A stretch of DNA of 64,000 bases from Flammula alnicola (lineage: Eukaryota; Basidiomycota; Agaricomycetes; Agaricales; Strophariaceae), in contig JADNRV010000074.1 in the NCBI GenBank assembly GCA_015499995.1, forward strand, positions 62,001 to 126,000, written 5' to 3'. The stretch's first letter is position 1, and each line of letters starts with the position of its first letter. Below the pieces are notes generated by a model, which was not told the DNA's origin, did not search any database, and saw only the letters and a program-made list of their open reading frames with translations. Made by a program: the position numbers and the translations under genes. Positions 20,586-31,836 of the stretch are shown piece by piece.

Positions 20586-23500
20586 ATGTCGTCGTCCAAA
20601 ACTTCAGATTTGCAATGGAAAGGATACGCGTAAGTAATTCCATTGGAATCTTCGATTGCGTTGCGTTGAACTTCGCGCTTGGAACGCGCATATATTTACA
20701 CAGAATCCATGACACCAAGTACTGGGATCAGTTAAAGCTTATAGACTTTGAACCAAAGAGGTTCGAGGACTATGATATAGATGTGAAGATCGAATTCTGT
20801 GGCGTCTGCGGCTCTGATCTTCACACCGTAATGGGTGGTTGGGGTCAACCTTTACTGGTATTGTTGTGTCAAATGTTATTCAATACTCTTGTCTAACTCT
20901 TGTGGAAGCCTCTCATCCCTGGACATGAGATTACAGGCCGCGTTGTGAGAGTCGGACCTAAAGTCACGGAATTCAAAGTCGGAGATCGTGTTGGAGTCGG
21001 GTGCGCATTTTATATCTCACCTTCGGCTTGTCTTCTCTAATTGGCCATGAAACTTTGTCAGTGCCCAAGTTTGCTCGTGTTTCGAATGTAATCCCTGCAA
21101 AATGGATAATGAGAACTAGTACGCCTCAGTGTTGTCATTGACGGCGTCTGACGCCGTCAGTCAATATTAGTCAGTCAATGTAGTCAAGGTCAATAGTCAG
21201 TATCGATGTTGACTGACTTTCATCGGATATCTCGGCCTTACCAAATTAGGTGTGATGGGAAAAAGATCTGTTTATTACCCACGGTCAACTCGTTGTGCTG
21301 CGAAACGACTCATTGTACTACGAAACATATATTCTAACCACATCCATCAATCATCTGCAAGTGCTCGCTCTTCTGCTTCCAGCCGTTTCTTACCTGCCTT
21401 CCAATGAAATTTCAGGCCATCGTCGTCACTTGGTTCCGTCGCATAGACAAACAAATCGGCGAGTTTGACTTTCTTGTAAGCAACAATGCGGGACGATGGA
21501 TTGGTGACCGTCGTTGAAGCAGCAGGTAAGGTTGTCACTATTGGCACAGTGACAGTTGCAGGTAGCTCAATATCGTCCATTTCCAGGTTTTCCCATTCAT
21601 CGTCACACGCCTGTGCAATTAGGTCTGCAGCGACGGCATCAAAGGTAGGGAGATCTGCTACCTCTTCATCTTTGTCAACGCTGTCACTCATCAGCTCGAA
21701 CTTTCTTTTCTTCCGGGTATAGAGCAAGCCAGCATCACGATGTGCGCGTTTTCGATCCATGCGAACTAGAGTGGCATCATGGACCTTTTTGTGCTTCAAC
21801 CGGTTTCGTAATTTCATGTGAGTGTTTCCGTATGTGCTGAAGGTGCATTCGGTGGCAGCCGAATTTGGAACCATGCTTAGAATGCGAATGGCAAGATTGC
21901 AGAATCCGCTAGCACCGGTAGAGTTTGGGCCCCCCATTTTTGACCAGATATCAAGGAGATTGACGCCATCCTCAGATTCCCCGTATTCATCAAGCCAACC
22001 CTGAAGCCACATCGCCTCGTCAGAAAAGTCACCTGTTCCATCATAATATGCCTGAAATGTCCGCATAAACTCAACATCGCCTGTTGAGGATTGCTTCATC
22101 AAGCGTTCAAAGGCACGACGAAGGATATGGAATAAGGTCATGACAGGAAGTTTTTCGTGGTTGAAGTATTTTGCACGAATGTAGGGGTTGAAGAAGACGG
22201 CGAGTATGAACAATTCTTGGTCAGTCTTGCCCCATCTACGCTTCAAGGATTTATGCATTGTTGACCGAATAAGATTACTGTTGCCAGAGGAAACCGAGTC
22301 GAAGAAGGAAAACAGATTCCCTAGCGTGAGGAGGACATGGTCAAGACGGCAAGTAGGAGCCTGAAAAATGTTGGCAGCAATGGCAAGTGGTTCAAGGTGA
22401 GACGCGATTGTTTTAAGGTCCTTCCAAAACTGTTTATCCTCGCACATGTCAATGATCCTCACAGCCTTCTCTGGAGCATCGTCTTTAGTCCCAGCCGCGA
22501 CAAGAAGAGCGTCTCGATGATGAGCAACGCATCCAATAATGCACGCCTGTAAAGTCAGAAGGCAGGAAAGTGCGCAGTAGAAGGCTGTCCACCGTGTGAT
22601 GACTGGCAGGATCAGGGCCAAAATGTTCTTCAGGTGAGCTAGTTCTTCAGCACGGAGTAAATCGAGTGCCTTCTGATGGTTGTTGAACCATTTGATAATC
22701 TCCAGAGCTTTTGATGCCGCTTCCATGAAAGGAGCCTTGATTCCCAGGTAGTTCCCAGACATGAGTGACGACTGGTGAGCCCAGCATTCAAAAGCTGCTA
22801 TCGCTAATGAGAGATCTTCTTTGATTAGGCGCCGAGCTTTCTTGCCGTCTGGACCATCGTCAGTCGTTACGCAAATTATATCGACGCCATATGTGTTCTT
22901 GGTGTGTATAATATCATCTTTGATGAGTTCAAAGAGTTCGTCACCAGTTTTTGGTCGTCCAGTCATATCGTGTGTTCGTAGAAGGTATGGCTGCATGACT
23001 TTTGAGCAATGATTGATTGCTAACTTGAAAATACACTTACCACATAGTTAACCTGCATCATCGACGTGATGAGGGCAGTTTTTGCAATATTCTTCCAGCC
23101 ATCGCATTGGTACGTTGCCAGCTTACCATTTGTCGCCTTCTGTGTCTTGACAATTACCTTCTCAGCCTCTTTTCGTAGTATGGGTCCTGATATTTCCCGA
23201 CGATCTGGAACAACGGCCCCAGGTATCCATTTCTGAACAAACAACTCGACCTCCGGATTGCTCAAGACATTGAAAGCCACACCAGTCGATACAAGCACCT
23301 TGCAGATATCTTCTCCGAACTCGCCTTGAAGTGCTGGAGTCCACGAAGAAGCTGCCTTGGTGATGGCGCGCGAAGAGGCTGCCTTAGCTCGCCCCCGATC
23401 GAGGGCTGATGCATCGAATGTATGGTTTCGCTTAAGCTGCTTTGCTGCCGGACTCGGAGGGCTGGGACTTGATGTGTTACGCGGGTTCGAGCAAGATGGA

Positions 23501-26500
23501 GAAGAGAATGCTGCAGTGACAGGAGGATGTGTAGACACGGCGAGAGTGGCCTGAGAATGTACCATGGATGTCCGCTTTTTTGCCTCCGCCTCGCTTAGCA
23601 GCTTCATATCTGATAAAACCTTCTCGCGGCTCGCTATATCGATATGTCGGCACATTTTTGTATGATGGGTCATGCTTGATAGTTTGCCTGCAATGGGATC
23701 CACCTTCGCTCTTGCTAAATGTTATTTTAATTAATATATGTAACTGCGACTCATAAGATGGAAACGGCATACCTAGAGCTCGATAGCCATCATCAGATAC
23801 AACAGATGGACCATTACTAAGTCCCCTCGCGACGTTGAGGATATCTGTCGCCTTCAGTTCCAGGATGGAAACATTGAGACAGGCACGACACCAGGCATTC
23901 TTGTGAGAGTTGTTGTCTTTGTAGTAGTGATGTGCCGGCTCCGGCCTGAGGCCAGAAGCCGAGCCAAGCCGGGCCCAAAGAAGCCGGGCCAAGCCGGGCC
24001 AAAGGTGTTGGCCTGGAGCCGGCTTTGGCCCGGCCTGATAATTTGATAAGCCCGAGCCCTCGGCCCAGGCCGGGGCTTTCTGCCAATTTTTTTTCGAGTT
24101 CAAATGGTGAAAAACTGACCTTTGAGTACCCAAAACGCACTTTTTGTACTGTATGTTCACGAAGGTTTGATCTAATAATAGTTTAAAGTCAGTCTGATGA
24201 TCAGTTGATCGTGTGTAATGGTGGCCATGCATTGACGGACAAGTCCGGCTGAGTTTGAAATGCCATCAATGTTCATTGTGAGTGCGAAAATAAGTTGCAA
24301 GTGGTATTGCACGTTTGACAACATGTCTTAGTCACCTGTATAATAGTTAAATATGTACTTTAGACTTGCATCTGTATGTACAGTATTAGACGGGTAGTCT
24401 GTACACCAAAAAATGTTGGCCAATTTTTCATTACCCAGATGTCCATTAATTTCGAATCTTTTTACATAATAATATAGTTATACATGTCTAATTTTCGTAT
24501 GCCAAATCTAATGTTGAGAGGTGAAGTGGTTCTTGCTGAAATCGCGACGCAAGCTGAAAATTGGTTTTTGGGCCATTTCTAATTACTTTGTACACCGGCA
24601 TTTTAATACATGCCGATCACATGTTGTTAACGTCATGTGTAATGCCATCACATCTCGGCATCTCCCTTTTCCCCTCTTCCAAAGGTTTTTCGCCAATTGC
24701 TCATCGAGCTCTTATCCGATTTACAATCTCCTTTGTGCATAGTGTGTATTTAGGATGGTTCCATTGTATTCTGCAAAAAAATCCATATTTCTTTCGTCAT
24801 CACTATTCAGGAGGTAGAATACATTTTCTGGGAAATTGTCCAATTTGGGTATTCTAGGCACCGAAAATGCCCAACCCACTTTCTACCCATCTTTTCGTCA
24901 GTTTACCATACCTATAGGATGTTATCATATGTAGAAAGCTCATTATTATTTTAGGGATGCACACTGGGTCTGAAAAACCCAACTGTACAAAGGACCCATC
25001 GTGTACAAAGTACCCGTCTAATACTGTAGATATCAAAATATTTTTATTATATTATGTTTTAATTAATTTGTCAGCAAAGCCCCGGCTTGGGCCAAAGCCG
25101 GGCCGGGCCAAGCCTGATTTCCGGCTTTTGGCCCGGCTCGTGATTTGACAAAGCCTGAGCCGCCCAAAGCCGGGCCAGAGCCGGGGCTTTCAGGCCAAGC
25201 CCGAGCCGGCACATCACTACTTTGTAGAAATGACCGTCTGACTCGAAAAGCGCCCACAGTGGACTTTTCGGAGGCATGATGGAAGTACAATGTCAATTTC
25301 CGAGTAAGTTACACACACATATATATATATATTCTACAGTGTTAGCCACCTTGCCCTCGTGGATGTGAAGGTAAACCGTAAAACGAGCCTCACGAAGTGA
25401 CGCTCAACTGCTCGCACTGTCTACCATCCCAAAATGGGTATTGACTGGTCATAGATTAAAAATTTGACTGACCCGGTTAGTCGACTGACCGTCGATTATT
25501 GACGGTCAGCCATTGACCGTTATTGACTGACCTTGACAACACTGGTACGCCTCGTTTATTTCATCATTCATGAGCTTCCTTGGTTGACAAAGCGTGTCTA
25601 GCTGTCCGAAAAAGGTGTCCACCTATAATTCTAAATATCCTAATGTACGTTGTGCTCCTTAAATGCGCCATATTCCGGAACTTGACGAAATAACAGGGAG
25701 ACGTCGCTTATGGCGGATATTCCACCGCCATACGCGCGCACGAGCGCTTCGTCTTTCCGATCCCAAAGGATTTGCCCCTGGAGCAAGCTTCGCCCATGCT
25801 TTGTGCCGGATTAACCGTGTACTCTCCCTTAGTACGCAACGGAGCAGGGTGAGTATCTTTTTAAAAGAAGACGAGAACGAAACCTGAATTTTATCTAGTC
25901 CCGGAAAGCGTGTTGGTGTTGTCGGAATTGGTGGATTGGGGTAAGCCACTATCGTGCCATTATTATGAAAAATTAGCGATAATCATGGTGCATATAGCCA
26001 CTTTGCCATTCAGTTCGCGAGAGCTCTCGGTGCAGAGGTGGTAGTTTTCTCTCATTCACCGAACAAAAAGGCATGTAACAGATCGCCTCTCCAAAATACG
26101 CTAATAACTGACGTATAGCCATGTAGAACGACGCTTTCGAACTTGGCGCGAACGATTTCATTGTAACCAATGAGGGCTTTGCTAACGATTGGCTTGGAAA
26201 GGTCGATATGATCATCGTACGCATATCTTCTTTCCCCTTCTATAAGCGATATCTATGAAATATTTTCATGCTTCAGTGCACCGCAGACGTATCGAAGGGT
26301 ATCCCCTTAGCAGACATCATGTCAACCCTCAGCGTCGGTGGTCGTTGCATCGTGGTTGCTCTTCCCGACGAAAATTTGCCCTCCATAAATTCTTCTCGTA
26401 AGTACACTCAGCCTGAGCATGACTTCAAAGTGGCTCTGTGTTCATTAGTATTCATACTGCAGAATTGGCGAAGAACGCAGCTCTCCTGGGAGGAAGCCAT

Positions 26501-26827
26501 ATGTTAGTACCGCTCGATATGCACCGCTCTGACATAGCGACTAACATGTATCGCTATTAGCGGAAGCAAGAAAGAAGCGATAGACATGCTCAATCTCGCC
26601 GTGGAGAAGGGAGTAAAGGCTCATATTGAGATGCTACCCAGTAAGTATTTCACAGATTTAATTAATCGAATTCAACTAATGCTAGCTGTGCAGTGAAAGA
26701 AGCCGGGAAAGCCCTTCATGATGTAAAGGACAACACCGTGCGGTACAGACATGTCCTCAAGTACGCTTTGATTTTGTCTTGTACCATCGGACGTTATGAC
26801 CGACTTACCTTTAGGATGGACATCTGA
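20586..26827 (+). CDS. Zinc alcohol dehydrogenase, split by hAT insertion
   Basis: Medium-chain NADP(H)-type alcohol dehydrogenase of the cinnamyl-alcohol/ADH6-7 group, cytosolic, reducing aldehydes. It starts [15 protein letters not shown] at 20586. Motifs: [18 protein letters not shown] (catalytic Zn Cys); [13 protein letters not shown] (GHE); a structural-zinc cluster [24 protein letters not shown] (nucleotide fold); then [16 protein letters not shown] and [21 protein letters not shown] before the stop. About ten short exons are present. Exon sequence stops at 21118 (ending AACTA) and resumes at 25602 (CTGTCCGAA), rebuilding [13 protein letters not shown]. Between them is a 57 bp native intron enlarged to 4,483 bp by the hAT element. 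All coding exons read open, so the gene may still work if the giant intron is removed; otherwise it is disrupted. Confidence 0.9.
21347..25277 (-). pseudogene. hAT transposase, interrupted by nested element
   Basis: The start at 25277 ([19 protein letters not shown]) begins a BED-type zinc finger. The finger continues after the nested insertion as [15 protein letters not shown] (C-x2-C) and, after an intron, as [12 protein letters not shown] (His side). The middle exon (23020-23703) has YQCDGWKN, and the long last exon (21347-22996, 549 codons) opens [15 protein letters not shown]. That exon carries [25 protein letters not shown], a DDE/RNase-H-like core and the hAT C-terminal dimerisation region ([20 protein letters not shown]). 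Frames are otherwise open. The single obvious lesion is the 1.3 kb element splitting the first coding exon, so this copy probably cannot make full transposase. Classed as a pseudogene on that ground. Confidence 0.88.
23925..25219. mobile_element. Nested non-autonomous TIR element (hAT-type), 1,295 bp
   Basis: Begins TAGTGATGTGCCGGCT at 23925 and ends with its complement at 25219. Flanks are the 8 bp duplication CTTTGTAG (23917-23924 and 25220-25227). Each end has about 150 bp of GC-rich repeats of the AAGCCGGGCC type in inverted orientation, enclosing about 1 kb of AT-rich DNA without a transposase. Removing it together with one TSD restores the reading frame of the hAT transposase exon, which fixes the insertion site exactly. 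The 8 bp TSD and TIR wording suggest mobilisation by a hAT transposase (inference). Confidence 0.88.
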
Positions 26828-27155
26828 ATCCTGATCTCCATTGCCGTAGAAAGAAAAGAGAACACTTGCCACTAGAACATAAAGTCATAGAAAATACCCT
26901 AAATTTGAACAGGACCTTACAGCATGAACCTTCTCTGAATTACAACTGCATTACACACAAAGTTATGTATCGTCGGCGTACTCTTTTTATTCAATTGAAA
27001 CGACCGCTAAAATGTTCACTATCTGTTTTCGAAAGCATTTCTCTAATGTACAACGTCCAGGGATACGATATTAAGTAATTTGGCTACAAAACAACTTTGA
27101 TTCAGATGCATCATGTTTCTGCGACTTTGTCATAGATCTCTTCAGCGTAACACTT
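26828..27155. other. Convergent 3' intergenic
   Basis: Lies between the 3' ends of the alcohol dehydrogenase (plus) and the PEBP gene (minus). No gene seen; presumably holds both 3' untranslated regions. Confidence 0.5.
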
Positions 27156-27892
27156 TCACTCTTTGGCCTTGGTCAAGAAGAAATTCGCACCGACGAGCTT
27201 CAAATTGTATTTCTCCGCGAAGGCGACGGCGTTCCAGGACCTTCGACTGGCCGGTTCTGGCTTGTGCTCCACTGCATTGTTAGGAATGGTAATCCCCCCA
27301 GCAGGCTCTTGGAATAACAGGAAGACTACAAAGGTCATCAATGATATCACTCTAATCTACAATTTATTCATCGTATACTCACTGTATCGGTGGAAGCCTG
27401 TACCTGCAGGAGGACCAGGAGGGAAATAGGGCGTCGCAGCGGCTTTTACTTTCAGCGCATATACTCCTTCTGTTTCAGTCGCGTTCGCTGCCGGCAACTT
27501 GACTCCGGGAAGCTGTGAAGCGTTCATTTGCCACCGAATCAAAAAGAGGAGATTGGCAAACCTACAACCCAGTGTCTCCACTGACCGAATTTTGGATCAG
27601 TACGAGAAGGCGCATCAGGGTCGGTCATGACGAGCGTGTATGAAAGTTCGCCCTCCTGAGAGGTACCAGCGACCTCGCTTTTTGGTGCAACCATCGGAAG
27701 TATTTTGATCTCTGGTTCCTCGATGGTCAAGTCTCGCGCGATCTTGCTGCCCAGCATGACTTCCGTTCCGGTGGATGGCCAGACGACAGTGAAGAGCACC
27801 GAGGGCGAGAAGTCCACGGAAGCCGGGATTACATCGGGAATGACTTGCTCAGACTTGAGCGCGGTGGTAACTTTAGTGAGAGGGTCTGACAT
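27156..27892 (-). CDS. PEBP family protein (carboxypeptidase Y inhibitor-like)
   Basis: Phosphatidylethanolamine-binding protein related to yeast Tfs1, which inhibits carboxypeptidase Y and Ras-GAP. The start at 27892 is [23 protein letters not shown]. The hallmark anion-pocket motifs are [22 protein letters not shown] in two consecutive parts (DPDxPxR) and, after an intron, [13 protein letters not shown] (GxHR). A third exon starting VFLLFQEP ends [13 protein letters not shown]. About 205 residues, normal for the family. In-frame codons continue upstream to another ATG at 28078, which would add about 62 Arg-rich residues (see findings). Convergent with the alcohol dehydrogenase. Confidence 0.92.
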
Positions 27893-28078
27893 GGCTTCGA
27901 CGGTGTGGTTGGAGTGATAGTAACGAGTTAAATCAGGTCTCGGTTGGTTTCGGTGACAATGATATAATGTCCGGCCCGTGTCGGCCGCCGGCCGCGTCCA
28001 GGCAGTGGCAGGCACCGTTCGCCACACCCGACTTGCCCCAGCGAGCGCTCCAGTCACTGTTGTGCCAATCCTGGGCAT

Positions 28079-29019
28079 TGTGATCTTGGAATTTGTAGAA
28101 CGCTACGCTTGTCTGCGTGATGCGGGCTTGGCCGCATCCCACTACAAAGTAATTCCCGGGGACGAAAGTAAACACGACGATACATTACAATCACGTGCCA
28201 TTAGCACTAAGTACTAGTCCCCAAATCTTCCCCAATACTCTGAATCCCAATATGTAAATGTAAGCTCATTTTTTGCCTCTCTGTCACCGAATTCGCGAAG
28301 CAAATGCCCATGACCATCGTCGGGTGACTCGGACCTGATTGAACGCTGATTCAGATCAAAGAAAAACTTGGAAAGTTACATAATCTACGTGTGTATCTTT
28401 TCTTGTTGTCCTTCGCAGCCGTTAGTAACTGCTTTCCGTAATCAGCGTAGGAGCTTTGAAAACAGACCCAACCATCCAAAAAAGCTGCTCTCTAAAGATG
28501 CTCAGCGCTGATGATCTGGCATTGTGGCTATAAATCCCTCGTTCACGCGCCTTGGTAACCACGTGTCCTGGGAAGTTGTCCGTGAACTCGCCTGCTCCAA
28601 TCTTCTTTCACTGGCATCTGGTTCTCTTCACCACCATATTCATCCTATGCGGCGGCCACCAGTATTTTTTTCCGAGGCGCTCGTCCTTCATTTCCCTCGA
28701 AAGCGGTGTCCTTGGCTGTATCTGGAAACGCCTTTCAGGATAAAGTTCAAAGTTGTATATGTCAACAGTCAACTTAAAATGGTGAGCGTCCATCGCGATG
28801 GCGATCCCCTCGCAAATCTTCATTTTTCTTCCCCGCCTACTGCCTGTTATTTATTTAAAACCACAGCATAAATAAATTCCGCATGGAACTCGATTCTGAA
28901 CTTAGCTTCTCGCTATTCTTATATATTTCTGCGGATCTTGCCTCGGGATGTTCGCTTCAGTTTAAAATCAGCCTGTCTGAAGCTTGAAACCAGTGTCCAT
29001 TGGTCCCTTCCCTCCAGAT
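28079..29019. promoter_or_regulatory. Intergenic, promoters of PEBP and amylase genes
   Basis: Divergent promoter space. A CTATAAAT stretch near 28528 and TATTTATTTAAAA near 28848 are TATA-like, but assignment is uncertain. No gene of its own was recognised. Confidence 0.35.
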
Positions 29020-31684
29020 ATGCCATCGTTCAAGCACATTGCTTTTCTTCTAGGCTTACTGCCATATGCGCTCTCCGTCCCATTTTCCTATGGTGCCAAC
29101 GTCGGGGCGACCCTTGACGCCCGTGCTCCATCAGGATCCACCAAAAACGTGATTATTCAAATGTTCGAATGGAACTGGGACAGCGTCGCGGCAGAATGCA
29201 CCAATTTCATTGGACCTGCGGGGTATGGCTTTGTTCAAGGTAATTCCCTCTGATGAACATGCCCAAAGGGTACCTTCAAGTTTCATGCGCGGCTGACAAC
29301 CAGTGCAGTGAGCCCTCCCCAGGAGCATATCACAGGTGCCCAGTGGTGGACAGATTATCAGCCCGTATCCTACATTTTGACATCCAAGCGCGGTAATCGC
29401 TCTCAATTTCAAAAGTAAGCACGTCATCCCTCGGAGGCACTATTGACAAGTTTACGTCTAATGCTTGAGCGCTCTAGTATGATAACCACGTGCCATGCGG
29501 CTGGCGTGAAAGTTATTTCAGGTCAGTACTCTCACTTCCCATATACCAATGCGGGACTCAATTCCCCGGAATAGACACCATATGGAACCATATGGCTGGA
29601 ATAGATTCTGGTACTGGAGTTGCCGGAAGCACCTTTACACATTATGTATATCCTGGTATATACCAGTATCAGGTTCGCAGAGCGCGCCCTTCTGGCTTCT
29701 CAATGTGCTGAGGTTTGAAAATTGCAGGACTTCCATCATTGCGGACTCGAGCCTAACGATGATATTGTTAACTACGATAACGCCGTCGAGGTCCAGACTT
29801 GCCAATTGGATAATTTGGCAGAGTAAGTTTCTACGGCTCACTTAAATTCCTTTCGTCACTTAAAATTTCCAGCCTTGCGACCGAGACGGAATATGTCCGC
29901 TCAACTCTGGCAGCATATGGTAATGATCTATTGTCGCTCGGCATAGATGGCTTCAGATTGGACGCCGCAAAGCGTGAGATTAAAGGTTTTCTCTCGATAT
30001 TTGTTCATTCTCAATTAACAAATACCTGTGCAGATATCAATGCCAGTGATATCGCCAATATCCTAGGTAGATTGACTAGCCAGCCCTATATCACTCAAGA
30101 AGTCATCTGGGGATCTGGAGAACCAATTCAACCATCCCAATATGTCGGAAATGGTGGGATTTTTCATACCTTCCTTTATGTTCTGTCTAAACCAAATCAT
30201 TTTGCAGGCGATGTTCAAGAGTTAGTCTTATATGGAGAGGCTTTGAACCAATTTCAAAATCATCGCTTTTATATAGGTTTAGGTACACCACAGCCTTACA
30301 GAACGCCTTCTCTGGAGGAGGAATTTCTAGTCTTCAAAATCTCGACAATCAAGGTACGTCTGTTTCAAACACTTTTTATTGACATGGTGTCGATTTCTGT
30401 TTCAGGATGGGTATCAGGAACTCAAGCGAATGTCTTCGTCGCCAATCACGATACAGAACGGGCAAGTCAATTTGCTTATCATAGATGCATTCAGAATCTA
30501 ATTTTTTCACCTAGAACGGGAACTCTTTGAACATAAATTCGCCTTCTAACACGTACATCACAGCTACGATCTTCTCGCTCGCCCACCCGTACGGAACACC
30601 CACGGTTCTCTCAAGTTACACGTTTTCGACGACGGACGATGGTTCCCCAAACAATGGTAATGCAAGGCACATCACTCGGAGTTCACTTTACTTATGGCTC
30701 CATAGGGGCGGGCACTTGCTCAGCTACTGGCGGTAGCGGCGGCTGGTTGTGCCAACACCGATTTGTTGCTATAAGTGGTATGGCTGGATTCCGCAACAAC
30801 GTCGGCTCTGCCACCTTGACAAATTGGGTCTCCCCTCAGTCCCAGCAGATCGCTTTTGGAAGAGGTCAGTGTTCCAAGAAATCTCGTCTCTATTCACTGT
30901 TAAATATGTCTTGTACAGGCGCTCTTGGATTCGTCGCCATCAATAACGTTGATTCCACATGGACAGCTACCTTCACCACCTCTTTACCTGCTGGATCATA
31001 TTGCGATGTGATCAGCGGCCAGAGCACTTCCGGAAATTGCACTGGCTCCTCGTAAGTTGTCTTATTTATTGTTCAATATTTTGCAAATTTTGAATGTGTC
31101 GTCATAGCTTCACTGTCTCTGGCGGAACATTTACCGCAACTGTACCGGCTCGAAGCGCCATTGCTATCCACACTGGCGCTCTTGGTACTGGGTCAGGCAC
31201 TGTCTCTACTGGATCTGGATCGGTCGCCGTCACGTTCCAAGAGACAGCAACAACGACCTTCGGAGAGGTAAACAACATCTTTTATGATGTGCCCTTCGCC
31301 TCACAACTGTTGTTGCCGTAGAACATCTTCCTGGTTGGCAGTATTTCCCAGCTAGGAACATGGGCTCCTGCTTCTTCGGTAAGTCGTGCTTTAGCCGCAA
31401 AGGCGGTACAATTTATCTAAGTCGAGTGTATGTTAGATTGCCCTTTCTGCTGCGACATACCCTGTTTGGAGTGTTACAGTCTCCCTACCCGCAGGTACGA
31501 CTTTCCAATATAAATTTATCCGAAAGGAAACAGATGGAAGTGTAAGCGTCTGTTGTTGTTCTTTCATGGAGAAAGCGTGCTTATCGTTTTCTTCGTCCTT
31601 TAGGTGGTTTGGGAGTCCGATCCTAACCGTCAGGCGACTGTAGCATCCTCAGGCACGCAAACAATCACGACGTCTTGGAGATAG
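29020..31684 (+). CDS. Secreted alpha-amylase, GH13 with CBM20
   Basis: Endo-acting starch hydrolase exported from the cell. The start at 29020 ([19 protein letters not shown]) is a signal peptide. GH13 regions follow in order: [17 protein letters not shown] at the N-terminus; VISDTIWNHM (region I); [13 protein letters not shown] with the Asp nucleophile, split by an intron within the His codon; [10 protein letters not shown] with the Glu acid/base; and [11 protein letters not shown] (region IV). A Gly/Ser/Thr linker ([17 protein letters not shown]) leads to a C-terminal starch-binding CBM20: [28 protein letters not shown], then [18 protein letters not shown] and ending TITTSWR. About ten exons. 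Some introns were placed by eye. All catalytic residues are present, so the enzyme should be active. Confidence 0.93.
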
Positions 31685-31836
31685 TTCGTCGTCGAACAAC
31701 AGGATTTGAATAAGTCAACGAAATGAGTCATTTTCGTTCTTGTCTTTCAAAAGAACTTTGTAGCAAAGATGTCCGTGTTGCGAATAATAAAGAATACAAA
31801 GTCGTTTGAATTAATAGTTAGATAGTCGCGAACTTT

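Larger units (their letters stand above)
21127..25544 (-). mobile_element. hAT DNA transposon, 4,418 bp
   Basis: Ends are CAGTGTTGTCA at 21127 and its complement TGACAACACTG ending at 25544. Both sides carry the same 8 bp target-site duplication GTACGCCT (21119-21126 and 25545-25552), the length typical of hAT elements. Both ends hold dense copies of a TTGACT/GGTCAGTCAA-type subterminal motif. The element encodes one transposase on the minus strand and hosts a nested element at 23925-25219. TIRs and TSD are intact, suggesting a recent arrival. Confidence 0.93.
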
